A stretch of 32,381 nt of DNA from Candidatus Levybacteria bacterium RIFCSPHIGHO2_02_FULL_37_13 (GTDB lineage: Bacteria; Patescibacteriota; Microgenomatia; Levybacterales; UBA12049): the NCBI GenBank assembly GCA_001782195.1, contig MFNZ01000001.1:1-32381 (forward strand), written 5' to 3'. A model generated the notes under the pieces. That model worked only from the letters and a program-made list of their open reading frames with translations, was not told the origin of the DNA and searched no databases. Within the stretch, counting starts at the first letter, position 1; each line of letters starts with the position of its first letter. The position numbers were made by a program, and so were the translations under genes. Below are positions 22,334 through 29,455 of this stretch, piece by piece.

Positions 22334-23005
22334 TTAGTTTATGAGTTTAAATGTAGAGACAAAATAACCATAAGCCATTCCTCGATGATCTTCCTGAATA
22401 TCTTTTCCATAAATTTCAAAAAATCCTTTTGGCGCAACAACATATGTGTAAAAATCTGTTTTATTAACATTAACTAAACTGACTTTGTCTTTAGGTTGAA
22501 TTATCGATTCTGTAAATCCAGATTTTTTAAGAGAGTCAATTTTATCCTTTATGTCTTGATTTATCTTTGTTGATTCAAAGTACTTTACGCGTATAAAAGT
22601 ACCCTTCTTACAAGCGTCATAATTATAGGAAGAACAAAATATTCTAGTATATAAGTTGTCAACGCCAGGATTTTCATTTTCATTTAAGATAGACCAGTTA
22701 TATGGAATTCCTTTTACCTCATATCCAAATCCATCTTTGACAAGACTTCTGTATGCTACAAATGTAGTATCTTCAGATATACTTGTTATAGGAGTTGGGG
22801 TTGGGATGGGAATTGTTTGAACGGAGTTTTGGACTACGGGTTGGGGTTGTTTTGTTCCCAAAACATAAGCGCCGATGGCAATTACTGCAACAGTTGCAAT
22901 ACCAAGAATAATAGGAATGACTTTTGATTTGCTGGAATTATTATTAATCGGAGGCATTTGACTATTAATTTCCTGAGCTTGGGAAGTTTGATTTGAATTC
23001 TCCAT
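22334..23005 (-). CDS. Membrane-anchored hypothetical protein
   Basis: 223 aa from ATG 23005; an upstream in-frame TTG (23032) lies inside a hairpin and is unlikely. A polar Asn/Gln-rich cytoplasmic N-terminus (MENSNQTSQAQEINSQMPP) is followed by one transmembrane helix (about 28-47, VIPIILGIATVAVIAIGAYV) and a Pro/Thr linker (PIPTPTPITS). An extracytoplasmic domain of about 150 residues follows, with two Cys (FCSSYNYDACKKG). No family is recognised. The domain has a beta-rich look with FEIYG and GYFVSTFKL at the end. It is transcribed away from the Crp/Fnr gene. Confidence 0.7.
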   Translation of the reverse strand: MENSNQTSQAQEINSQMPPINNNSSKSKVIPIILGIATVAVIAIGAYVLGTKQPQPVVQNSVQTIPIPTPTPITSISEDTTFVAYRSLVKDGFGYEVKGIPYNWSILNENENPGVDNLYTRIFCSSYNYDACKKGTFIRVKYFESTKINQDIKDKIDSLKKSGFTESIIQPKDKVSLVNVNKTDFYTYVVAPKGFFEIYGKDIQEDHRGMAYGYFVSTFKLIN

Positions 23006-23014
23006 ACCTAAATC

Positions 23015-23050
23015 CCAGCACCTTTTCTGCAAGATTTTGATAGGTGCTGG
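23015..23050 (-). promoter_or_regulatory. 5' leader hairpin of the anchored hypothetical gene
   Basis: CCAGCACCT (23015-23023) and AGGTGCTGG (23042-23050), a perfect 9-bp stem with an 18-nt loop, ends 9 nt before the ATG on the minus strand. The 3' arm contains the only AGGTG that could act as a ribosome binding site, so folding could limit translation. Confidence 0.5.
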
Positions 23051-23114
23051 ATAAACTATGGCATAAGACTAAAAAGATTGCAAGTCTCAAAACTTGAAGT
23101 GATTTTTGGTCTAG

Positions 23115-23136
23115 AGTATAGCACTATGTAGTAGTG
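23115..23136 (-). promoter_or_regulatory. Extended -10 box with BlaI-like palindrome
   Basis: On the minus strand TGC-TATACT (hexamer 23120-23115) would give a leader of about 100 nt. Just upstream, CACTA-TGTAG-TAGTG (23122-23136) contains the TGTAGTA half-site seen in the BlaI-type operators near 29911 and 31226. Confidence 0.4.
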
Positions 23137-23180
23137 TACTTTGGGAAGAGAGACTGTTTTTTTCCAAGGTGGCGTATCTA

Positions 23181-23213
23181 TTCCACCTCTAAGGTGGAAA
23201 GTGATAAGGTGGA
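23181..23213. promoter_or_regulatory. AAGGTGGA direct and inverted repeats before the Crp/Fnr gene
   Basis: TTCCACCT-CTA-AGGTGGAA (23181-23199) is an 8-bp palindrome with a 3-nt centre; another AAGGTGGA follows at 23206-23213, and AAGGTGG precedes at 23166-23172. They lie just upstream of the TATAAT at 23232 and are a candidate operator. Confidence 0.5.
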
Positions 23214-23231
23214 AAGGTAATGAAGAAATGG

Positions 23232-23247
23232 TATAATGCCAGTTGTG
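23232..23247 (+). promoter_or_regulatory. Extended -10 promoter of the Crp/Fnr gene
   Basis: TGG-TATAAT (23232-23237) then 7 nt to GTG 23245. The hexamer overlaps the more upstream ATG (23236-23238), which therefore cannot be on the transcript. Confidence 0.7.
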
Positions 23248-23871
23248 GATAATAAGATTGCCAAGAAGCTTGAGGAGTTTTTTACCCAATTTAAACATCA
23301 AGTATATAAAAAAAAAGAATTACTTATTAGAGCAGACGATAATCCTTCGGGAATTTTTTATCTCAAAAAAGGCTTCGTTAAAGAATACGCGATTTCCAAA
23401 AAAGGGGATGAACTGGTAGTGAATATTTTCAAGCCCATTTCTTTTTTTCCCATGTCATGGGCTATTAATAATACAAAAAATATGTATTTTTTTGAGGCGG
23501 TAACTGACGTTGAAGTTTGGAGAGCCCCAAAGGAAAATACCATCGAATTTGTCAAAAATAATCCTGATGTGTTATATGATTTGCTGGGAAGAGTTTACAA
23601 GGGAACAGACGGGATTTTGATGCGGATGACATATCTAATGGCAGGCAATGCATATGCCAGGCTTATCACGGAAATAATCATTCATGCTAAAAGATTCGGC
23701 AGTCCCCTTAAAATTTCAGAAAAAGATTTAGCAGCGCAATCCGGCATGACCAGGGAAACAGTGAGTCGAGAAATGAAAATGCTTAAAGTTAAAGGGTTGG
23801 TAGCTTTTGAGAAGAATACAATTATTGTAAAAAACTTAGGCGGGCTTGAGGAAGAGCTGGGTTTGTTATAA
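23245..23871 (+). CDS. Crp/Fnr family transcriptional regulator
   Basis: 208 aa from GTG 23245, chosen because the upstream ATG overlaps the -10 box. The N-terminal cyclic-nucleotide-binding-like beta-roll (LLIRADDNPSGIFYLKKGFVKEYAISKKGDELVVNIFKP) is followed by a long dimerisation helix and a winged helix-turn-helix: ISEKDLAAQSGMTRETVSREMKMLKVKGLV. The recognition helix has RETVSR, combining the Arg-Glu of CRP with the Glu...Ser-Arg of FNR. The protein has no Cys at all, so it is not an Fe-S FNR, and the ligand is unknown. Nearby FNR/CRP-like palindromes before 24868 and 28265 are plausible targets. It ends 4 nt from the convergent DoxX gene. Confidence 0.9.
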   Translation: MDNKIAKKLEEFFTQFKHQVYKKKELLIRADDNPSGIFYLKKGFVKEYAISKKGDELVVNIFKPISFFPMSWAINNTKNMYFFEAVTDVEVWRAPKENTIEFVKNNPDVLYDLLGRVYKGTDGILMRMTYLMAGNAYARLITEIIIHAKRFGSPLKISEKDLAAQSGMTRETVSREMKMLKVKGLVAFEKNTIIVKNLGGLEEELGLL

Positions 23872-23875
23872 TAAA

Positions 23876-24352
23876 TTATCGTAAAAGGGGATATTTTTTT
23901 ACAAGGCTTGTTTTTTTCCACGATTTTCCAAATCCAAAATATTCTCCGGCATCCGAGCGATCCAACACCATTAAAACAAGTATATAAATAATATGATCGT
24001 CCAAGATTGGATTATTTTCAGGAGGAAGAAGCGCCAGCCACATAAGAAAAAGCAATAATGATCCCGAGTACGCGGCAATCCTCATTCCAATTCCCAGAAT
24101 TAGCGAAAGTCCTATGCCAAAAAGACCAATCATGAATAACCAATCTACAATTGTACTTCCCGCAAGGCTTTCAAAAAAGGGCTTGAATGGTCCATGAGTT
24201 GCAAATTTGAGAAATCCGGTTGTTGGCGAATTGCCGGAAAGCCAGGATTTGGCGGTTTCGGTTGCAAAACCAAGTCCCAATAGCTTATCCAAAAACGCCC
24301 AGAAAAATATCCAACCCATTCCGATCCGAAGTATTGATAAAGTGTATTTCAT
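23876..24352 (-). CDS. DoxX family membrane protein
   Basis: 158 aa from ATG 24352 (an in-frame TTG at 24364 is also possible). Four transmembrane helices; the opening ILRIGMGWIFFWAFLDKLLGLGF and GLFGIGLSLILGIGMRIAAYSG match the DoxX/thiosulfate-quinone-oxidoreductase DoxD-like group, as does the FxKPFFESLAG loop. The group is linked to redox and membrane functions; the reaction here is unknown. It is downstream of the 117-aa gene, in one operon, and convergent with the Crp/Fnr gene. Confidence 0.85.
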   Translation of the reverse strand: MKYTLSILRIGMGWIFFWAFLDKLLGLGFATETAKSWLSGNSPTTGFLKFATHGPFKPFFESLAGSTIVDWLFMIGLFGIGLSLILGIGMRIAAYSGSLLLFLMWLALLPPENNPILDDHIIYILVLMVLDRSDAGEYFGFGKSWKKTSLVKKYPLLR

Positions 24353-24365
24353 GTAATCAAACAAA

Positions 24366-24719
24366 TTAATTTACGCTTTTTGTAATTATTTCCAGAGTTG
24401 GAATAATCCTTACTCTACTAGTATTTGCTTGAGGAAGGCCTTTTGTCAAGAGGTAACCTTGCCAAATCCCTTCTCCTACCAATAATTCCAAATGGATAAG
24501 ATCTGTTAATTTTGCTTCATCCTTTACTTGGTACAGCCTATATCTTCCAACAGCAAGAATATGATCTGTTTTGTGGGGTTTGTGTGAAGCAACTAAGATT
24601 TCTCCGATTCCGGCAGCATTTATCCACACAAATACCTTTCCTTTTCCAAGATTTAATATTTTGATATGTTTGTGAGTTTCAATTAACGTATAGTTGCCGT
24701 CCTCAAGAAGTTTAATCAT
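24366..24719 (-). CDS. 117-aa hypothetical protein upstream of DoxX
   Basis: 117 aa, soluble and beta-rich, with no membrane segment and no Cys: IKILNLGKGKVFVWINAAGIGEILVASHKP, then YRLYQVKDEAKLTDLIHLELLVGEGIWQGYLLTKGLP. No family is recognised. The composition suggests a small beta-barrel or ligand-binding fold. It is transcribed with DoxX (13 nt between) and divergently from the RNA-repair operon; an FNR-like palindrome (24765-24780) lies between the two. Confidence 0.6.
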   Translation of the reverse strand: MIKLLEDGNYTLIETHKHIKILNLGKGKVFVWINAAGIGEILVASHKPHKTDHILAVGRYRLYQVKDEAKLTDLIHLELLVGEGIWQGYLLTKGLPQANTSRVRIIPTLEIITKSVN

Positions 24720-24764
24720 AAATATTAATTATTATGTAGATTAAGCGATTCGGACATAAAAGTC

Positions 24765-24862
24765 ATTGATTCTTATCACATATTTTTTATGACCAAGATC
24801 AATGCATTTTTTAAATACAAAAAGTATGCTTTGTTCATGATAATATTAAAAAGAGGGGGTGA
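24765..24862 (+). promoter_or_regulatory. Operon promoter with two FNR/CRP-like sites and a Shine-Dalgarno
   Basis: Site 1: ATTGAT-TCTT-ATCACA (24765-24780). Site 2: ATGAC-CAAG-ATCAA (24789-24802), a weaker left half. A TATGCT -10 box lies at 24825-24830 with no good -35. If transcription starts at 24837, the sites centre at about -64.5 and -41.5, the classical activator positions. AGAGGGGGTGA (24852-24862) is the ribosome binding site, 5 nt before TTG 24868. Confidence 0.5.
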
Positions 24863-24867
24863 ATAAG

Positions 24868-25083
24868 TTGAAAAATAAACAAAAAAATTTGACAATAAAA
24901 AGCCCGCAAATGCAGGGTGAGGAATCAATAAGCGGAAGCATGCCGGATCTTGAATCGGATGACGATGCTTTAAAAAGCGCTCATGAAATGGGGATTGGGC
25001 TTAGTGAAAATTATGAGCATCCAAAGGAACTTGATATCGCAAAAGATATTGATAAGGCTGAGGAGCATGTAAGAACACATTAA
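24868..25083 (+). CDS. 71-aa acidic protein, first gene of the RNA-repair operon
   Basis: TTG 24868 is chosen because the Shine-Dalgarno sequence AGAGGGGGTGA overlaps the alternative GTG at 24859. The product has a basic N-terminus (MKNKQKNLTIKSPQ) and then an acidic middle and end (MPDLESDDDALKSAHEMGIG, HPKELDIAKDIDKAEEHVRTH). It is likely disordered or helical, with no Cys and no membrane segment. No family is recognised. Its place as leader gene of a stress-like operon suggests a small regulator or protein-binding partner. Confidence 0.6.
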   Translation: MKNKQKNLTIKSPQMQGEESISGSMPDLESDDDALKSAHEMGIGLSENYEHPKELDIAKDIDKAEEHVRTH

Positions 25084-25103
25084 GGGAGAGAAAAGTAGGG
25101 TAT

Positions 25104-25751
25104 ATGTTTTTTAAAGATAGAGCGGATGCTGGAAGATTGCTAGCGATTGCTTTAGAAAAATTTAAGGATGGAAATTGTGTGGTGTACGCTCTTCCAAGAG
25201 GTGGAGTTGTTACTGCTTATGAAATCGCGAAATACCTGCGTTGCCCGCTTGATTTAATAATTACCCGGAAAATCGGCCATCCGTCTCAACCGGAATACGC
25301 AATTGCCGCGACCGCAGAAAATGGGCATATAGTCGGTTCTGAAAAAGAAATGTCGGCAATTGATGAAGAGTGGTTAAAAGCTGCGATTGAAAAAGAGCGT
25401 AAGGAAGCAGGGCGCAGAAGAGAAAAATACCTTCAAGGGAGAAAGGAAGTACCTGCAAAAGGGAAAATTGCTATTTTGGTAGATGACGGTATCGCGACAG
25501 GTCTTACCATGCGCGTTGCAATTAAAGAGCTTAAGCATCGCCAGCCCAAAAAAATAATTGTCGCAACACCTGTTGTCCCAAAAGATACAGCAAAAGTCCT
25601 TCGAAAAGAGGTGGATGAACTTATTGCGCTTGAAGAACCAAGGGAGTTTTACGCAATTGGAGAATGGTATGAAAACTTTCCGCAGGTAACCGATGATGAG
25701 GTAACTCAACTTATGGAGAAAGTATATGAAAAAAATTTCTATTCGGATTAA
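25104..25751 (+). CDS. Phosphoribosyltransferase-fold protein
   Basis: 215 aa. The start FFKDRADAGRLLAIALEKFK, then VVYALPRGGVVTAYEIAKYLRCPLDLIITRKIGHP and the PRPP-binding loop IAILVDDGIATGLTMRVAIKEL identify the stand-alone phosphoribosyltransferase group related to COG1926. In other bacteria this domain is fused to a dienelactone-hydrolase-like domain; here the hydrolase is the next gene, overlapping by 26 nt, which recapitulates the fusion. The substrate is unknown. TAGGGTAT before ATG is a weak ribosome binding site. As I recall it, the mycobacterial counterpart Rv0571c belongs to the DosR dormancy regulon. Confidence 0.9.
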   Translation: MFFKDRADAGRLLAIALEKFKDGNCVVYALPRGGVVTAYEIAKYLRCPLDLIITRKIGHPSQPEYAIAATAENGHIVGSEKEMSAIDEEWLKAAIEKERKEAGRRREKYLQGRKEVPAKGKIAILVDDGIATGLTMRVAIKELKHRQPKKIIVATPVVPKDTAKVLRKEVDELIALEEPREFYAIGEWYENFPQVTDDEVTQLMEKVYEKNFYSD

Positions 25752-26349
25752 CTCGGTTTTGCTTGAAGGGATATTAAGTCTTCCTAAAACGGCTAAGGGC
25801 ATTGTGCTTTTTGCTCATGGAAGCGGGAGCAGTAGGTTGTCCCCAAGGAATACGTTTGTTGCCAGCGTGTTGCAAAAAGAAGATATAGCGACACTGCTTA
25901 TAGACTTATTAACGGAAGAGGAAGATGAGGTGTATGAAACCCGTTTTGATATTAATCTTTTAACGCGTCGGCTGATTGAAATTGTAAAATGGTTGCAAAA
26001 ACATCCGGAAACAAAAGACTTATCGATCGGCCTTTTTGGAGCAAGTACGGGAGCGGCCGCGGCGCTAAAAGTTGCGGCTGTTTTGGGTTCTGCGATTAAA
26101 GCAGTCGTATCTCGCGGCGGCCGTCCCGACTTGGCAAATGAAATTCTTGATCGGGTTAAGTCTCCAACGCTTCTTATTGTTGGAGGCAATGATTTCGGAG
26201 TGATTGAACTGAATGAAAGCGCTTACAGCCTGCTTCGATGCGAGAAAAAGTTAGAAATCGTTGAGGGAGCAACACACTTATTTGAAGAAAAGGGAGCTTT
26301 AGAAAAAGTTGCAGAACTTGCGGTGGATTGGTTCAAGGAATACTTATGA
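25726..26349 (+). CDS. Dienelactone-hydrolase-like alpha/beta hydrolase
   Basis: 207 aa. VLFAHGSGSSRLSPRNTFVA (oxyanion region), IGLFGASTGAAAALKVAA with the nucleophile in GASTGA, acid in LIVGGNDFGVIELN and catalytic His in VEGATHLFEEKGA complete a hydrolase triad. It is cytoplasmic. It overlaps the phosphoribosyltransferase gene by 26 nt and the archease gene by 4 nt (ATGA), so all three are co-translated. The usual fusion of this pair suggests that both act on one nucleotide-related substrate. Confidence 0.88.
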   Translation: MKKISIRINSVLLEGILSLPKTAKGIVLFAHGSGSSRLSPRNTFVASVLQKEDIATLLIDLLTEEEDEVYETRFDINLLTRRLIEIVKWLQKHPETKDLSIGLFGASTGAAAALKVAAVLGSAIKAVVSRGGRPDLANEILDRVKSPTLLIVGGNDFGVIELNESAYSLLRCEKKLEIVEGATHLFEEKGALEKVAELAVDWFKEYL

Positions 26350-26762
26350 AATCTTACGAGATAATTCCACACGTTGCGGATGTACGATTGCAGGCGAAAG
26401 GCGCATCGCTTGATCAACTTTTTGAGAATGCTTTAGAAGGTATGAACAGAATTCTGTGCAAAGATTACGATCGTTTTCTGAACAAGCACCTGTTTGCAAA
26501 AGAGATTGCTATCACTGCGTATGATACAACATCGCTTTTGATTGATTTTCTTTCCGAAGTTTTGACGCTTTCCCATATTCATAAAGCAATTTTCTACTCG
26601 ATTGATAGACTGGAGATCTACGGGAATTCGCTTAACGCGCGAATTTTGGGAGTAAAAATAGAGAAATTTATGGAAGATATAAAAGCAGTAACTTATCACG
26701 AAGCAGAAGTCAGGAAAAATGATGAAGGGCAATATGAGACAATGATTGTGTTTGATATTTGA
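26346..26762 (+). CDS. Archease
   Basis: 138 aa from ATG 26346, which overlaps the hydrolase stop (ATGA). YEIIPHVADVRLQAKGASLDQLFENALEGM is the archease opening with the Asp-bearing HVADV motif, and TTSLLIDFLSEVLTLSHIHKAIF carries the LLxxxLxExL pattern. The end has AVTYHEAEV, corresponding to the KAxTYHxxxV motif of the family, and IVFDI as the last strand. Archease activates RtcB for repeated guanylylation and turnover. The rtcB gene follows after 10 nt, giving the usual pairing. Confidence 0.92.
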   Translation: MKSYEIIPHVADVRLQAKGASLDQLFENALEGMNRILCKDYDRFLNKHLFAKEIAITAYDTTSLLIDFLSEVLTLSHIHKAIFYSIDRLEIYGNSLNARILGVKIEKFMEDIKAVTYHEAEVRKNDEGQYETMIVFDI

Positions 26763-26772
26763 GTTTCAAACT

Positions 26773-28218
26773 ATGAATATTACTAAAAATGATCTAAAAA
26801 AAGTAGATGAATATACTTGGAAGATACCAAAATCATACAGATCCGATATGCGTGTTCCTGCTTTGGTGTATGCGACTGAAAGCATGTTGGACGAAATTCT
26901 GCGCGACCGTTCGGTTGAACAGCTGGTAAATGTTGCGACACTTCCGGGAATAAAAAAGGCCGCGATCGTAATGCCTGATGCGCATGAAGGATACGGTTTT
27001 CCTATTGGAGGCGTTGCGGCAACACTGTATCCCGATGGCGTGATTTCTCCGGGAGGAATAGGGTATGACATAAATTGTGGCGTAAGACTTTTACGCTCGA
27101 AATTAACCCTTGAAGAATTAAAACCGCATCTTGAAAAATTATCGAAACATCTATTTAGGGAAATCCCATCAGGGGTTGGTCACGCAGGATCACTCAAATT
27201 AGGTATGGGAAAACTTGATGAGGTGCTAAGTGAAGGAGCACATAGGCTTGTCAAAGAAGGATATGGAGAAGAGATAGATACGCACTTTATCGAGTCGTAT
27301 GGTGTTTTAAAAAATGCAGATCCAAGTGCGGTATCGGATCATGCAAAAAAGAGGGGCCATGATCAGCTTGGCACTATGGGAGCAGGGAATCATTTCGTAG
27401 AGATAGACCGAGTGGATGAAATTTTTGACGAAAAGATTGCTCATGCTTTTGGATTAAGCGTAAATCAAATAGTAGTTCTTATTCATACAGGATCAAGAGG
27501 ATTGGGACATCAGGTGGCAACCGATTATATTCGCCTTATGAATCAGGCAATGGCTCGTTATCACATCAGCGTTCCGGATCGGGAACTCGCTTGCGCTCCA
27601 TTTTCTTCAGAAGAAGGAAGGAATTACTTTAACGCAATGGCAGCTGCTGCAAATTTTGCCTTCGCAAACAGACAAATGATTACTTATGAAATACGAAAAG
27701 TTTGGGAAAATATATTAGGTGGAGCAGGAGGCAAGCTGTCTGTTCTCTATGATGTAGCGCATAATATTGCAAAAGTTGAAGAACATACAGTAAACGGAAG
27801 ACAGGAAAAAGTTATAGTTCATCGAAAAGGCGCAACAAGAGCATTTCCCCCATATCATCCCGAACTTGTTGGTGAGTATCAGAAAGTTGGTCAGCCAGTG
27901 ATTATTCCTGGCAGCATGGGGACTGCGTCTTATGTTCTGGTCGGGACTACAAAAGGAAAAGAATCATTTTATTCAACATGTCATGGTGCAGGAAGACGGA
28001 TGTCTCGACATCATGCAAAAAAAGAAATTCAAGGCAAGCAACTATTATTAAATCTTGAAAAAGAGGGAATTCGCATCGAAACCGGTTCGGTTACAGACTT
28101 GTCGGAAGAAGCGCCACTTGCGTATAAAGATATTGAGGATGTTGTTAATGTAGTTGATAAGATCGGTCTTGCTAAAAAAGTCGCAAGACTTAGGCCAATC
28201 GTTGTAGTTAAAGGATAG
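26773..28218 (+). CDS. rtcB: RNA-splicing ligase RtcB
   Basis: 481 aa from ATG 26773, matching family length; an upstream in-frame TTG overlaps archease and is not needed. MPDAHEGYGFPIGGVAA, GGIGYDINCGVRLLRS (Cys102, metal ligand), GTMGAGNHFVEID, IHTGSRGLGHQV, PIIxGSMGTASYVL-like VIIPGSMGTASYVLVG and CHGAGRRMSR are all present, including the His and Cys that bind Mn2+ and the His for guanylylation near the end. RtcB joins 2',3'-cyclic phosphate or 3'-phosphate to 5'-OH RNA ends, in tRNA splicing or RNA repair. Repair of RNA cut by endoribonucleases, such as the toxins in this window, is a possible role (inference). Confidence 0.97.
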   Translation: MNITKNDLKKVDEYTWKIPKSYRSDMRVPALVYATESMLDEILRDRSVEQLVNVATLPGIKKAAIVMPDAHEGYGFPIGGVAATLYPDGVISPGGIGYDINCGVRLLRSKLTLEELKPHLEKLSKHLFREIPSGVGHAGSLKLGMGKLDEVLSEGAHRLVKEGYGEEIDTHFIESYGVLKNADPSAVSDHAKKRGHDQLGTMGAGNHFVEIDRVDEIFDEKIAHAFGLSVNQIVVLIHTGSRGLGHQVATDYIRLMNQAMARYHISVPDRELACAPFSSEEGRNYFNAMAAAANFAFANRQMITYEIRKVWENILGGAGGKLSVLYDVAHNIAKVEEHTVNGRQEKVIVHRKGATRAFPPYHPELVGEYQKVGQPVIIPGSMGTASYVLVGTTKGKESFYSTCHGAGRRMSRHHAKKEIQGKQLLLNLEKEGIRIETGSVTDLSEEAPLAYKDIEDVVNVVDKIGLAKKVARLRPIVVVKG

Positions 28219-28267
28219 TGATTTATATCACTGCGTTGTTGCAAAAATTTGATATACTTTAAAAATG
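28217..28267 (+). promoter_or_regulatory. Internal HPF promoter with a CRP/FNR-like site
   Basis: AGTGAT-TTAT-ATCACT (28217-28232) is a perfect 6-bp palindrome with the GTGA-N6-TCAC core. TGA-TATACT (hexamer 28253-28258) lies 6 nt before ATG 28265. With transcription starting at 28265 the palindrome centres at -40.5, close to class II activator position. There is no usable -35. Confidence 0.6.
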
Positions 28268-28651
28268 CATTATACAATTACAACTAAAGACTGTTCGCTT
28301 TCGGAAGGCTTAGAAAAATATTTGCAAGTTCACATCGAAAAACTTGCGAAGTTTTTGCCAAAGTTTGACCGAGACTTGCCGCTTTTAGATATTATTGTCA
28401 GGAAACACAAGAAAAAAAGCTTAAAGAAAGCGGGAAAAAAACACATTGATAATCCGGTATATTATGATGGCACACTGAAGTTAATTCTTCCAAAAAAACC
28501 GCTTGTAGTCAAAATTCTTGGTAAGACAATAGAAGAAGCGACAAATTTAGGTTTTAGTCATCTTTTAAAGGAGCTGGAGACTTATAAAGGAAAGCATATG
28601 TCAAGCGACAGCGAATATTTTGATCGCAGGTCTATCCGGACAAGAAGGTAG
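28265..28651 (+). CDS. HPF/RaiA family ribosome hibernation factor
   Basis: 128 aa. The N-terminal S30AE/HPF domain shows MHYTITTKDCSLSEGLEKYLQVHIEKLAKFLPKFD and LKLILPKKPLVVKILGKTIEEATNLGFSHLLKELETYKGKH: the beta-alpha-beta-beta-beta-alpha layout of HPF with the basic DNA/RNA-facing face (RKHKKKSLKKAGKKH). It is short, without the C-terminal dimerisation domain of long HPF. It would bind the 30S decoding centre and silence or protect ribosomes. It has its own leaderless promoter inside the operon, so it can be switched on separately. Confidence 0.85.
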   Translation: MHYTITTKDCSLSEGLEKYLQVHIEKLAKFLPKFDRDLPLLDIIVRKHKKKSLKKAGKKHIDNPVYYDGTLKLILPKKPLVVKILGKTIEEATNLGFSHLLKELETYKGKHMSSDSEYFDRRSIRTRR

Positions 28652-28663
28652 AAAGGATATGAT

Positions 28664-29455
28664 ATGAATTATCAAAATGTGGAAAAAAATTTACAGCGAC
28701 TTGCATCCCACAAAAGATCGCCGTACAAAATACTTTCTTTGTATTTAGGCTTTAAAGATAAGAAATCGCCATCCGGAACGGTTCTTGTTACGCTTTTTCA
28801 CTTGCTTATTCATAAGAGTCTTACAAGTTTGGAGAAAAAGGCATTTAGAGAAGATCTTAAAAAGATTGAGAAATATTTACAAGAATCATTTGATACAAGG
28901 GGAAACAGAAGTATTGTTTTTTTTACCGCAGGCGCGCATCTTTTTAAAGTACTTCAATTCGAGTTTTATTTGCCTCCGGATGTTTCTATTTCTTACTCTC
29001 CAAATGTTGCGCCAATTGTCGAAACAATCTCGCGTTATGGAGCGTATCTTGTTTTGTTAGCGGATAGAAAGAGAGCTCGACTATTTACAGTTCATCTTGG
29101 TAAAATAGAAGAGCATGAAGATATTGTAAATGGTTTTGTGCCGCAAAAAGTAAAACATGGGGATGATACTTGGGATGCCCAAGATAAGATATTAAGGCAT
29201 ATAGAAGATCATTTACACAGACATTTGAAGCTTATTGCGCAGTCTGTTGATGATTTTGTAAAACAAAAACGCATAGAATTTATTATTCTTGGCGGGCATA
29301 AGGAATTTTTCAACAAGATAAAAAAACATCTGCCAAAGCGTCTTGCAAAAAAAGTTCTTGGAGAACTCGTGACAGAAATTAATATTCCATTGAATGATGT
29401 TTTTTTACGTAGTAAAAAAGTAGCGCAAAATATTGGAAAGGGGGTGCATCTATGA
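28664..29455 (+). CDS. baeRF/Vms1-like bacterial archaeo-eukaryotic release-factor homolog
   Basis: 263 aa. YKILSLYLGF, RSIVFFTAGAHLFKVLQFEF, ISRYGAYLVLLADRKRARLFTVHLGKIEEHEDI, then the C-terminal FIILGGHKEFFNKIKKHLPKRLAKKVLGEL match bacterial release-factor-like (baeRF) proteins of the eRF1/Vms1/Pelota fold. The peptidyl-tRNA-contacting loop (GGQ in eRF1) is not visible; AQDKILRHIEDHLHRHLK fills that region. It probably acts on stalled ribosomes or peptidyl-tRNA. AAAGGA lies 8 nt before the ATG. Its stop overlaps the next start by 4 nt. Confidence 0.8.
   Translation: MNYQNVEKNLQRLASHKRSPYKILSLYLGFKDKKSPSGTVLVTLFHLLIHKSLTSLEKKAFREDLKKIEKYLQESFDTRGNRSIVFFTAGAHLFKVLQFEFYLPPDVSISYSPNVAPIVETISRYGAYLVLLADRKRARLFTVHLGKIEEHEDIVNGFVPQKVKHGDDTWDAQDKILRHIEDHLHRHLKLIAQSVDDFVKQKRIEFIILGGHKEFFNKIKKHLPKRLAKKVLGELVTEINIPLNDVFLRSKKVAQNIGKGVHL

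Noticed and set aside
23236-23244. ATG 23236 as start of the Crp/Fnr gene
   Set aside because: This ATG overlaps the TATAAT -10 hexamer (23232-23237) and would lie upstream of the transcription start; GTG 23245 fits.
24859-24867. GTG 24859 as start of the small acidic gene
   Set aside because: It lies inside the Shine-Dalgarno sequence AGAGGGGGTGA; TTG 24868 has the right spacing.
26746-26772. Upstream TTG start of rtcB
   Set aside because: It would add nine atypical residues and overlap archease; ATG 26773 gives the normal RtcB N-terminus.
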